A stretch of 5,160 bases of DNA. Origin: an uncultured Methanomassiliicoccales archaeon (GTDB lineage Archaea; Thermoplasmatota; Thermoplasmata; Methanomassiliicoccales; Methanomethylophilaceae). The notes under the pieces were generated by a model, which was not told the DNA's origin, did not search any database, and saw only the letters and a program-made list of their open reading frames with translations. The position numbers and the translations under genes were made by a program. This document shows positions 1 to 5,090 of this stretch, piece by piece. Numbering within the stretch: the first letter of the stretch is position 1; every line of letters starts with the position of its first letter. The stretch covers positions 1 to 5,160 of the forward strand of contig CAKQHC010000102.1 in the NCBI GenBank assembly GCA_934234005.1, in the 5' to 3' direction.

Positions 1-60
1 ACAGTTGGTTATGATATTGAGAATCTGAACAATTCTGACCGGAGAAAGAAATATTCTGAT
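1..60 (+). other. Probable N-terminal remnant of the MBL gene in frame +1 (frameshift site)
   Basis: Frame 1 is open from the window edge to TGA at 61-63 and reads VGYDIENLNN across positions 4-33. A Gly-Tyr/Phe-Asp segment just before the first beta strand is common in archaeal MBL hydrolases and should lead into the (I/L)IDSGTG strand. Here that strand lies in frame 2 instead. Both frames are open over 29-60, so a net +1 shift within about 26-40 would join them. The near-repeat AATCTGA (22-28) and AATTCTGA (31-38) at this place suggests a small duplication or an assembly error. Only about 20 codons are visible, so the assignment rests on a short match. Confidence 0.5.
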
Positions 61-634
61 TGATTCCGGTACCGGATACGGGTCTGCATCTGTAATGGAT
101 CAGATTGATTCTATTTTGAAAGGAGATCCTTTGGATACACTCATTTTAACGCATTGTCATGCCGATCATGCAGGCGGAGCCAAACAATTGATCGACAGAT
201 ACGGCTGTACTTGTATGGCATATGAGAATGATGCCGTACATTTGCAGGATGCCGATGAAGTTGTTTTGTACGAAATGTTCGGAATTGTGCCTGTTCCTCT
301 AGATCCTTTGGAACTGTATGACGGAGATTGCATATCAAACGGGCAACACAGTCTGAATGTTATCTGGACGCCGGGGCATACCGACGGCAGCATATGTCTT
401 TACGACGAGAATACAAAATCTCTGTTTTCGGGCGATACTGTTTTTGCAAACGGAGTCGGAAGAACCGATTTCCCAGGGGGTTCATCGGTAGATTTGAAAT
501 CGTCCATAGAACGTATAAGTAGTATTGACATAATCGACCTTTATCCTGGTCACGGGAGCCCCGTAATAGGTGGCGGTTCACAATCAATCAAGTCCGCAAT
601 GAGATTAGTCAGGTGTTCGTATGAAGATAATTAA
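29..634 (+). CDS. MBL-fold (glyoxalase II-like) metallohydrolase, 5' end disrupted or missing
   Basis: This is a zinc-dependent hydrolase of the metallo-beta-lactamase superfamily, probably cytoplasmic. Counting from the Met at 95, the metal-binding set is complete: HCHADH at residues 20-25, His95 in TPGHTDG, Asp114 in FSGDT and His153 in YPGHG. The GRTDFPGG segment (122-129) is typical of the glyoxalase II/ETHE1-like branch. The Met at 95 is unlikely to be the true start, because conserved N-terminal sequence (ILTGERNILIDSGTG, from position 32) lies upstream in the same frame. That frame is closed by TGA at 26-28 and has no ATG, GTG or TTG start between there and 95. The gene therefore seems to begin off the left edge in another frame. 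It overlaps the next gene by 14 nt, implying coupling. The fold is certain. The substrate is unknown, since thioesterase, persulfide dioxygenase and other hydrolases share these motifs. Confidence 0.85.
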   Translation, partial: TILTGERNILIDSGTGYGSASVMDQIDSILKGDPLDTLILTHCHADHAGGAKQLIDRYGCTCMAYENDAVHLQDADEVVLYEMFGIVPVPLDPLELYDGDCISNGQHSLNVIWTPGHTDGSICLYDENTKSLFSGDTVFANGVGRTDFPGGSSVDLKSSIERISSIDIIDLYPGHGSPVIGGGSQSIKSAMRLVRCSYEDN

Positions 635-1259
635 GTGTGATTACAGCAATGGTTTTGATATCAAATGTGAAGATGCGGTATCTGCTGCTGCAGACGACAT
701 CGCACAGGGTAAATTAATTGCATACCCTACCGAAACTGTATACGGAATCGGTGCGGACATATACAACGAATCTGCCGTAAAGAACCTTTACGTTGCGAAG
801 AAGAGACCGTTTGATATGCCGCTTTCCGTTGCTGTTTCAGACAAAGCAATGTTGGAGAAAGTGGCGGTTTTAAACGAGAATGCTGATAAACTCATCAAAG
901 CGTTTTTGCCCGGTCCGTTGACAATCATTATCAAGAAACAGCCGGACGTTCCAGATATTGTGACTTCCTCTTCTCAGAAAGTAGGTATACGCATCCCCGA
1001 CAACAGGTTTGCATTGGAACTTGTCAGGCGCACAGGGCCTATTGTTGCAACTTCGGCCAATTTGCATTCCCATCCGGATGCCGTAACAATCGATGCTGCC
1101 ATTTCCGATCTCGGAGATTCCGTAGACACATACATCGATGCCGGACCGTGTACTCTCGGTAAACCGTCTACCATTGTTTGGCTTATGGATAAAGAAGTTG
1201 AAATCGTTCGTCAGGGAGCGATTCCTGAAGCTAAGATTAAGGAAGTATTGGAATGCTGA
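621..1259 (+). CDS. tsaC: L-threonylcarbamoyladenylate synthase (YrdC/Sua5 family, single domain)
   Basis: This enzyme makes threonylcarbamoyl-AMP from threonine, bicarbonate and ATP. The KEOPS complex then transfers the threonylcarbamoyl group to A37 of ANN-decoding tRNAs (t6A). At 212 aa it consists of the YrdC domain only, without the C-terminal Sua5 extension. Family motifs appear in order: YPTETVYGIGAD (35-46), KKRP followed by MPLSV (60-70), PGPLT (97-101), GIRIPDN (122-128), ATSAN (143-147), STIV (183-186) and RQGAI (197-201). The basic and nucleotide-binding residues of the YrdC pocket are present, so it looks active. The ATG at 621 has AGGTG at 611-615. It starts inside the MBL gene (14-nt overlap) and its own stop overlaps the map start by 7 nt, so the three genes are likely co-transcribed and coupled. 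The family is sure. The symbol is by analogy with bacterial single-domain members. Confidence 0.93.
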   Translation: MKIIKCDYSNGFDIKCEDAVSAAADDIAQGKLIAYPTETVYGIGADIYNESAVKNLYVAKKRPFDMPLSVAVSDKAMLEKVAVLNENADKLIKAFLPGPLTIIIKKQPDVPDIVTSSSQKVGIRIPDNRFALELVRRTGPIVATSANLHSHPDAVTIDAAISDLGDSVDTYIDAGPCTLGKPSTIVWLMDKEVEIVRQGAIPEAKIKEVLEC

Positions 1260-2161
1260 ATGAAGATCAGTTGGCTAAGCTGCGCAGAGCAGGTAGAGTA
1301 TCCGGAGAAGCCAGAGAACTCGGACTTTCAATGATAAAGCCCGGTGTCAAGCTATATGATGTCGCCCAGGAAGTCGAAGGTTACATTCGTGAACACGGAT
1401 GCGGTCTTGCATTTCCGTGCAACATAAGCAGGAATGAAGTTGCAGCCCATTATACTCCATGTATAGACGATACGACTGTTTTCGAAGAGGGAGACATTGT
1501 AAAGCTTGACTGCGGAGGAGAGTTGGACGGTTATGTCGGCGATACCGCAGGAACTGTTGAAGTCGGGACTAACAGACATCCTGATCTCGTCGAAACATCC
1601 AAGCGTGCCAGAAATACTGTTGCCGAATTTATCGGAAACGGTGTTCCGCTGTGTGAAATCGGACGTGCCGTGGAAATGAGCATTATGCGCGACGGATTCA
1701 AGCCGATTGTCAACCTTTGCGGCCATCAGATTGAACAGTACGAACTGCATGCAGGCTTTTCCGTTCCAAACTATGACAACGGAGACGATTTTCAGATTAA
1801 ATCCGGTATGACTGTTGCCATAGAGCCTTTTGCAACAAACGGAGTCGGTGAAATCAAGGAAACGAGGCCCGGAAATATTGTAGGTATTGCCCGTGACAGG
1901 CCTATCCGCGATCCCAAGGCCAGAGAATTCTTTAATTATGTAAAGGAAGAATTCAAAACATTCCCGTTCTGCGCAAGGTCATGCGATCTGAGTCTTTTCC
2001 CGCAGGCAGAGCATCTTGTTAAGGTACTCATCCGCCAGGGCGTCCTCATGAGTTACGCACAGCTCGTCGAAGTCAGCGGAGGACTTGTATCACAACACGA
2101 GTATACCTTTTATATAGATGCTCACGGAGACGGCAAGGGAGAGGTGACAACCCTCCCATAA
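1253..2161 (+). CDS. map: Methionine aminopeptidase, type II (archaeal)
   Basis: This dinuclear-metal protease removes the initiator Met from nascent cytoplasmic proteins when the second residue is small. All five metal ligands of the pita-bread fold are visible: Asp86 and Asp97 (LDCGGELDGYVGDTA), His158 (CGHQI), Glu191 (AIEPFAT) and Glu284 (SQHEYTF). The substrate-contacting histidines His66 (NEVAAHYTP) and His166 (ELHAG) are also present. An insertion of about 50 residues (roughly 215-265) between the last two ligands marks it as type II. At 302 aa it matches archaeal enzymes, which lack the long N-terminal extension of eukaryotic MetAP2. The ATG at 1253 overlaps the end of the threonylcarbamoyl-AMP synthase gene by 7 nt, with a weak GGAAG at 1241-1245. 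Reinitiation after the upstream stop probably feeds this gene. No hairpin terminator follows; the tRNA promoter begins almost at once. Confidence 0.96.
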   Translation: MLNEDQLAKLRRAGRVSGEARELGLSMIKPGVKLYDVAQEVEGYIREHGCGLAFPCNISRNEVAAHYTPCIDDTTVFEEGDIVKLDCGGELDGYVGDTAGTVEVGTNRHPDLVETSKRARNTVAEFIGNGVPLCEIGRAVEMSIMRDGFKPIVNLCGHQIEQYELHAGFSVPNYDNGDDFQIKSGMTVAIEPFATNGVGEIKETRPGNIVGIARDRPIRDPKAREFFNYVKEEFKTFPFCARSCDLSLFPQAEHLVKVLIRQGVLMSYAQLVEVSGGLVSQHEYTFYIDAHGDGKGEVTTLP

Positions 2162-2162
2162 G

Positions 2163-2175
2163 TCTATTTACTAAA
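2163..2175 (+). promoter_or_regulatory. Candidate TATA box of the tRNA-Leu gene
   Basis: CTATTTA (2164-2170), within TCTATTTACTAAA, is centred about 27 nt upstream of the mature tRNA 5' end, the expected distance for an archaeal TATA box with a near-zero leader. It begins 2 nt after the map stop codon, so the tRNA probably has its own promoter. It could also be transcribed by read-through from map, since no terminator lies between them. Confidence 0.45.
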
Positions 2176-2194
2176 CCACTTATCCACCCTTGTT

Positions 2195-2279
2195 GCTGGA
2201 GTAGCCCAGCCTGGTCAAAGGCGGAGGACTCAAGATCCTCTCTCGTAGGAGTTCGCCGGTTCGAATCCGGCCTCCAGCA
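2195..2279 (+). tRNA. tRNA-Leu (anticodon CAA), class II
   Basis: A full cloverleaf can be drawn. The acceptor stem GCTGGAG (2195-2201) pairs with CTCCAGC (2272-2278), with discriminator A2279. The D stem is GCC/GGC (2204-2206 with 2220-2222), with the GG pair at 2213-2214. The anticodon stem GAGGA/TCCTC (2224-2228 with 2236-2240) closes the loop CTCAAGA, giving anticodon CAA at 2231-2233, which reads UUG. The extended variable arm (2241-2254) has a CTC/GAG stem, as expected for leucine. The T arm is GCCGG-TTCGAAT-CCGGC (2255-2271). There is no intron, and CCA is not encoded because CTC follows the discriminator, so CCA must be added by the nucleotidyltransferase. Confidence 0.97.
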
Positions 2280-2314
2280 CTCATTGTATCTGCATCATGT
2301 TCTGTTGCGGTTGC

Positions 2315-2321
2315 TTTTTTT
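2315..2321 (+). terminator. T7 tract, likely tRNA-Leu transcription terminator
   Basis: Seven consecutive T residues lie 36 nt downstream of the tRNA 3' end, with no strong hairpin before them. Archaeal RNA polymerase commonly stops at U-rich tracts without a stem-loop. The tract also separates the tRNA from the ribosomal operon promoter, which begins about 10 nt later. Confidence 0.5.
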
Positions 2322-2324
2322 GGT

Positions 2325-2339
2325 ACTAACCTTTATTAA
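2325..2339 (+). promoter_or_regulatory. Candidate promoter (TATA box) of the rps13-rps4-rps11-rpoD operon
   Basis: TTTATTAA (2332-2339), preceded by ACTAACC, is the best TATA-like element between the tRNA and rps13. Spacing of about 25 nt predicts transcription starting near 2358-2364. That gives a 5' leader of roughly 110-120 nt. Position and composition support it, but the start site is not shown by sequence alone. Confidence 0.5.
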
Positions 2340-2365
2340 GTATGTTTTGTTCCGACGAGAGTACG

Positions 2366-2457
2366 TAGACTCAGGACCCGCTTCCCTAGTGGAAAGCGAA
2401 CACTGAGAGCCGACTCTTTCGGAGTCAACGGCTTGAGTAACCCCGTTCATTCGGGTT
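2366..2457 (+). promoter_or_regulatory. Structured 5' leader of the ribosomal operon (possible regulatory RNA)
   Basis: Several helices can be drawn. CTCAG (2370-2374) pairs with CTGAG (2403-2407) and encloses a second stem, CGCTTCC (2379-2385) with GGAAAGCG (2391-2398), which has one bulged A and a CTAGT loop; the internal loop between them is GACC/AACA. A second domain pairs AGCC (2408-2411) with GGCT (2430-2433) and GACTC (2412-2416) with GAGTC (2422-2426) around a TTTCG loop. A third pairs CCCG (2442-2445) with CGGG (2452-2455). It does not match any riboswitch consensus that I recognise. The location suggests control of ribosomal protein synthesis, as an inference. Confidence 0.5.
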
Positions 2458-2464
2458 CATTTAC

Positions 2465-2469
2465 GGAGG
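2465..2469 (+). promoter_or_regulatory. Ribosome binding site of rps13 (GGAGG)
   Basis: GGAGG, 7 nt before the ATG at 2477, is a strong Shine-Dalgarno sequence and fixes the rps13 start. It lies 9 nt beyond the last leader hairpin (2442-2455), so structural changes in the leader could affect its accessibility. Confidence 0.8.
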
Positions 2470-2476
2470 CTATTTT

Positions 2477-2953
2477 ATGGCAGGAAAAAAGAAAGAACAG
2501 CAGAAGACGGAGGACGAGAACTTCAATTTCATCGTCCGTATCGTCAACTCTGATATCGACGGTCAGAAGAAAACCGTCATCGGTCTTCAGAGCATCAAAG
2601 GCGTCGGAAAAAGGGTTGCGGAAATCGTTGCCAAGAGGGCTAACGTCGACCCCCACATGAAAATGGGATCCCTTTCCGACGAGAAGGTTGCAGAGATCGA
2701 GCAGCTCGTCAAATCCTACGTTGAGTACGCTCCTACATGGGCAATCAACAGGCAGATGGATTACGAATCCGGAGCGGACATGCATCTCTTCGGCAACGAT
2801 CTTGACATCATTCAGAAAGATGATATCAACAGGATGAAGATGATCCGTTGCTACCGCGGTATCAGGCACGAGGGTCGCCACAAGGTCAGAGGACAGAGGA
2901 CCCGTTCGAACGGAAGACACGGACTTACCATGGGTGTCCAGAGGAAATCCTGA
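2477..2953 (+). CDS. rps13: 30S ribosomal protein S13 (uS13)
   Basis: uS13 sits in the head of the small subunit, where it contacts the large subunit (bridges B1a/b) and P-site tRNA. At 158 aa it has the archaeal/eukaryotic S18-like length. A charged Lys/Glu-rich extension (residues 1-14) precedes the core. The helix-hairpin-helix-like IKGVGKR lies at 39-45. The basic C-terminal RNA-binding stretch YRGIRHEGRHKVRGQRTRSN is at 125-144, followed by GRHG. The start at 2477 is supported by GGAGG. It is the first gene of the operon and reads into rps4 after 10 nt. Codon choice leans toward C-ending synonyms relative to the three genes on the left, as expected for high expression. Confidence 0.97.
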   Translation: MAGKKKEQQKTEDENFNFIVRIVNSDIDGQKKTVIGLQSIKGVGKRVAEIVAKRANVDPHMKMGSLSDEKVAEIEQLVKSYVEYAPTWAINRQMDYESGADMHLFGNDLDIIQKDDINRMKMIRCYRGIRHEGRHKVRGQRTRSNGRHGLTMGVQRKS

Positions 2954-2963
2954 GGTGTTATAA

Positions 2964-3563
2964 ATGGGAGATCCTAAATTTTCGAGAAAGACTTATGATA
3001 CGCCTTCCCACCCTTGGCAGGGCGACAGAATCAAAGCCGAAGTCGAAGTCGTTCGTGCATTCGGACTCAAGAACAAGACCGAAGTCTGGAAAGCACAGAC
3101 TATTCTCAGGAATCTGAGGAATCAGTCCAGGGACCTTCAGGCCCGTCTGAGAACCGGCGACCAGCAGGCAAAGGTCGAGGCAGATGCACTTATCGCAAAG
3201 TGCGGACGTCTCGGATACCTTCCTTCCGACGCAACACTCAACGACATCCTTGCCCTTACAAACGAGCACATTCTCTCCCGCCGTCTCCAGACTATCGTCT
3301 TCGAGAAGGGACTGGCTTCCACCATCAGGCAGGCCAGACAGATGATTGCTCACGGACACATCTTCATGAACGGCCACAGGGTTACTGTTCCCGGATACAT
3401 CGTCAGCAGAGCTGAGGAATCCTCCATTCAGTACAACCCCGCATCCCCGTACACCGACGAGATGCACCCGATGAGGATTTCGCCCGAACAGGCAAAGGCA
3501 GTCGCAGCTCAGAAGCCCAAAGCAGAGGAGCCCGCAGAGGAGACAACCGAGGAGGTGCAGTGA
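2964..3563 (+). CDS. rps4: 30S ribosomal protein S4 (uS4)
   Basis: uS4 is a primary 16S rRNA-binding protein that starts assembly of the small-subunit body and lines the mRNA entry tunnel. The N-terminus (MGDPKFSRK, then TPSHPWQ at 13-19) is the archaeal signature. There is no bacterial-type zinc motif. The S4 RNA-binding domain spans about 104-148, including [14 protein letters not shown], the [10 protein letters not shown] turn and the NGHRV loop. Residues 174-199 form an Ala/Glu-rich acidic tail, which is variable between archaea. Length is 199 aa. GAGGTG (2952-2957) overlaps the rps13 stop and lies 6 nt before the ATG, so translation is probably coupled. In bacteria S4 represses its own alpha operon. 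Whether uS4 does so here is unknown, though the structured leader makes the question reasonable. Confidence 0.97.
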   Translation: MGDPKFSRKTYDTPSHPWQGDRIKAEVEVVRAFGLKNKTEVWKAQTILRNLRNQSRDLQARLRTGDQQAKVEADALIAKCGRLGYLPSDATLNDILALTNEHILSRRLQTIVFEKGLASTIRQARQMIAHGHIFMNGHRVTVPGYIVSRAEESSIQYNPASPYTDEMHPMRISPEQAKAVAAQKPKAEEPAEETTEEVQ

Positions 3564-3564
3564 T

Positions 3565-3951
3565 ATGGCAGAGAAATGGGGAATCGCTAACATCTATGCT
3601 AGCTACAACAACGTCATGATAACTTTGACCGACATCACCGGTGCCGAGACGATTACAAAGGCTACCGGAGGAATGGTTGTCAAACAGGCAAAGGACGAAT
3701 CTTCGCCTTATGCAGCACAGAAAGCAGCCGAGAAGGTTGCAGAAGTCGCAAAGGAAAAGGAATTCGTAGGAATCCACGTCCGTGTCAGAGCACCCGGAGG
3801 AAACAGATCCGCATCACCCGGACCCGGTGCCCAGGCTGCAATCCGTGCTCTCACCAGAGCCGGACTCAAAATCGGACGCATCGAGGATGTCACTCCTATA
3901 CCCCACGACGGTACCAAGAAGAAGGGCGGACGCAGAGGACGCAGGGTCTGA
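3565..3951 (+). CDS. rps11: 30S ribosomal protein S11 (uS11)
   Basis: uS11 lies on the platform of the small subunit next to the E site and the mRNA exit. The 128-aa protein carries the family core: IYASYNN (10-16), the [19 protein letters not shown] segment (33-51), [12 protein letters not shown] (70-81) and the signature [15 protein letters not shown] (85-99) with [11 protein letters not shown] (105-115). It ends in the basic tail [11 protein letters not shown]. The ATG is only 1 nt after the rps4 stop (TGA at 3561-3563), and GGAGGTG (3551-3557) lies inside the last rps4 codons. Translation must therefore be tightly coupled to rps4. Confidence 0.98.
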   Translation: MAEKWGIANIYASYNNVMITLTDITGAETITKATGGMVVKQAKDESSPYAAQKAAEKVAEVAKEKEFVGIHVRVRAPGGNRSASPGPGAQAAIRALTRAGLKIGRIEDVTPIPHDGTKKKGGRRGRRV

Positions 3952-3963
3952 GGGTGGAATCCC

Positions 3964-4803
3964 ATGGACATAGAAATAATCGAAATGGCGGACAGGAAGA
4001 TGAAGTTCATCCTCAAGAACTCCTCTCCCGCCATGGCAAATGCTCTTAGGAGGACGCTTCTGTCCGACATCCCCAAGATGGCTATAGACAAGGTGGATTT
4101 CCACCTTGGGCCCATCATGGACGACAGCGGAAAGGAGTATGAGAGCGAGACGCCCCTGTTCGACGAAATCATTGCCCACAGGTTGGGAATGATTCCTGTG
4201 CCCACCGATCTCAGCCTTTTTGTTCCGCAGGACAAATGTACCTGCGGAGGAAGCGGCTGTCCGAGCTGTCAGATCATGTACAGCCTCAACAAGATCGGAC
4301 CTTGTACCGTATACTCGGGGGACCTTATGCCCCTGGGCGACTCCAGTCTGAAAGTCAAAGACGAGTTTATCCCGATCGTGGAGCTGACCGACGGACAGGC
4401 TATTTTGGTTTATGCCTATGCATACATGGGCACTGCCAGAAAGCATGTTAAGTGGCAGGTTTGCAACGGTGTCGGATACAGATACTTTACAAGAGTATCC
4501 ATCGACGAATCCAAAGCATCCGATCCCGAGGTTCTGAAATGTGCGGAAATCGCACCGGAAGTATTCTCGGTCGAAGGCGGAAGGCTTGTCGTGAAAGACC
4601 CCGTTGCATGCGATCAGAGCAAACCCGAGATAATCAAGATTGCAGAGACCGTAAACGGAGTCAAATTTGATTACGATGATACTACATTTGTATTCAAATT
4701 CGAGACCGACGGTTCCATGACTGCAAAACAGGCTTTCGATAAAGCCCTTGAGATTCTCGTTTCAGAATCCAACGATTTCAAAGAGCAGCTCGAGGCTCTC
4801 TGA
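3964..4803 (+). CDS. rpoD: DNA-directed RNA polymerase subunit D (Rpo3)
   Basis: This is the archaeal counterpart of Rpb3/AC40 and of bacterial alpha. It pairs with subunit L and nucleates polymerase assembly. The alpha-type dimerisation motif ANALRRTLLSDIP lies at 25-37. A zinc-type cysteine cluster C-X-C-X4-C-X2-C is at residues 92, 94, 99 and 102. FETDGSMTAKQA (246-257) begins the C-terminal dimerisation helix. The length of 279 aa shows that the extra domain 3 (about 165-240) is kept. In other archaea this domain resembles a ferredoxin and binds one or two [4Fe-4S] clusters. Here only Cys167, Cys193 and Cys216 remain, and the CX2CX2CX3C pattern is gone (CAEIAP where CxxxCP would be expected). 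GGGTGG (3952-3957) precedes the ATG, 12 nt after the rps11 stop. It is the last gene of the operon visible here. Confidence 0.97.
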   Translation: MDIEIIEMADRKMKFILKNSSPAMANALRRTLLSDIPKMAIDKVDFHLGPIMDDSGKEYESETPLFDEIIAHRLGMIPVPTDLSLFVPQDKCTCGGSGCPSCQIMYSLNKIGPCTVYSGDLMPLGDSSLKVKDEFIPIVELTDGQAILVYAYAYMGTARKHVKWQVCNGVGYRYFTRVSIDESKASDPEVLKCAEIAPEVFSVEGGRLVVKDPVACDQSKPEIIKIAETVNGVKFDYDDTTFVFKFETDGSMTAKQAFDKALEILVSESNDFKEQLEAL

Positions 4804-4809
4804 ACAAAC

Positions 4810-4831
4810 AGACCCTTCGGGGTCTTTTCTT
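4810..4831 (+). terminator. UUCG-capped hairpin plus T-tract, terminator of the rps13-rpoD operon
   Basis: AGACCC (4810-4815) pairs with GGGTCT (4820-4825) around a TTCG tetraloop closed by C-G, which is exceptionally stable. The arm runs into TTTTCTT (4825-4831). It begins 7 nt after the rpoD stop. The shape is that of a bacterial intrinsic terminator. In archaea the U-tract is the main signal, and the hairpin may instead protect the mRNA 3' end. Confidence 0.75.
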
Positions 4832-4858
4832 ATATTCTCTATATTACTATTAAGCAGA

Positions 4859-4895
4859 GCCCGAAGTCAATCCGGTTTTTTTTTCGGATGCGGGC
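4859..4895 (+). repeat. Two-step dyad with a T9 loop (possible back-up terminator)
   Basis: GCCCG (4859-4863) pairs with CGGGC (4891-4895), and inside it ATCCG (4870-4874) pairs with CGGAT (4885-4889). The apical loop contains nine consecutive T residues (4876-4884). The T9 tract alone would be an effective archaeal termination signal behind the UUCG hairpin. The flanking symmetry might also mean a folded RNA. Confidence 0.45.
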
Positions 4896-4919
4896 ATTAT
4901 GTGCGGCAGAGTTGTGTCA

Positions 4920-4936
4920 CGACGGCAGTTCCGTCG
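4920..4936. repeat. Short perfect hairpin CGACGG/CCGTCG
   Basis: Six perfect base pairs, CGACGG (4920-4925) with CCGTCG (4931-4936), enclose a CAGTT loop in a GC-richer island of an otherwise AT-rich spacer. It has no flanking T-tract of note. Its function is unknown; it could be part of a folded RNA together with 4859-4895. Confidence 0.4.
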
Positions 4937-4981
4937 GAGTCGATCCCGTCTTTCAATATGTTGCGGCCATTATTCGCAGTA

Positions 4982-5005
4982 AAAATGTATTATTATGTAC
5001 ATTTT
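4982..5005. promoter_or_regulatory. AT-rich inverted repeat, operator-like (8-bp arms, 8-nt spacer)
   Basis: AAAATGTA (4982-4989) and TACATTTT (4998-5005) are exact inverted copies separated by TTATTATG. The 24-bp length and symmetry suit a dimeric helix-turn-helix regulator. The repeat lies about 50-75 bp upstream of the TATA box at 5057, a position where a bound protein could activate or cooperate with a downstream site. AT-rich chance palindromes are possible. Confidence 0.45.
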
Positions 5006-5050
5006 ATTCACTTGTTTCAAAAATTTGGGTTCCGAAATCAGGACAATACC

Positions 5051-5064
5051 GCAAGGTTTAAATA
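5051..5064 (+). promoter_or_regulatory. Archaeal promoter: BRE-like GCAAGG and TATA box TTTAAATA
   Basis: TTTAAATA (5057-5064), preceded by the purine-rich GCAAGG (5051-5056) in the BRE position, is the best promoter match in the spacer. Spacing of about 25 nt predicts transcription starting near 5083-5090, running rightward out of the window. The product is not visible. Confidence 0.6.
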
Positions 5065-5085
5065 ATTCCTATAACTACAGGAATT
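5064..5085. promoter_or_regulatory. Operator-like inverted repeat just downstream of the TATA box
   Basis: AATTCCT (5064-5070) and AGGAATT (5079-5085) are exact inverted copies around an 8-nt spacer that itself has TA at symmetric positions, so 18 of 22 bases are symmetric. It fills the space between the TATA box and the predicted start site. A bound dimer would block polymerase there, which is the usual arrangement for an archaeal repressor. The half-site order (TTCC then GGAA) is opposite to the GGAA-N6-TTCC operator of methanogen NrpR, so that regulator is not indicated. Confidence 0.55.
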
Positions 5086-5090
5086 TTGCG

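Noticed and set aside
26..28. In-frame TGA before the MBL core as a recoded (read-through) codon
   Set aside because: The upstream residues in that frame do not fit the family, whereas frame 1 offers the expected Gly-Tyr-Asp. A frameshift is simpler.
1352..1750. 132-codon open frame on the minus strand opposite map
   Set aside because: It overlaps the metal-binding core of map completely, shows no family features and has no promoter or binding site.
2370..2407. Kink-turn or C/D box RNA in the rps13 leader (CTGA at 2403-2406)
   Set aside because: The GACC/AACA internal loop cannot form the tandem G-A pairs of a kink-turn, and no C box (RTGATGA) is present at the right distance.
2447..2920. 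157-codon open frame on the minus strand opposite rps13
   Set aside because: It is a shadow of the rps13 codon bias, with a repetitive Asp/Val/Leu-rich translation and no motif. rps13 is certain.
2958..4446. Long open frames on the minus strand opposite rps4, rps11 and rpoD (up to about 211 codons)
   Set aside because: They are antisense shadows of strongly conserved ribosomal and polymerase genes, have low-complexity Cys/Leu- or Ser-rich translations, and lack ribosome binding sites or recognisable domains.
4899..4982. 27-codon frame starting MCGR, which recalls the N-terminus of SRAP/YedK proteins
   Set aside because: Only the first four residues agree; the rest is arginine-rich and stops at once. 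There is no Shine-Dalgarno sequence, so it is a chance match.
4748..5065. 105-codon + strand frame crossing the rpoD end and the spacer
   Set aside because: It starts inside rpoD in another frame, runs through the terminator hairpin and T9 tract, and its Ser/Phe-rich translation shows no domain.
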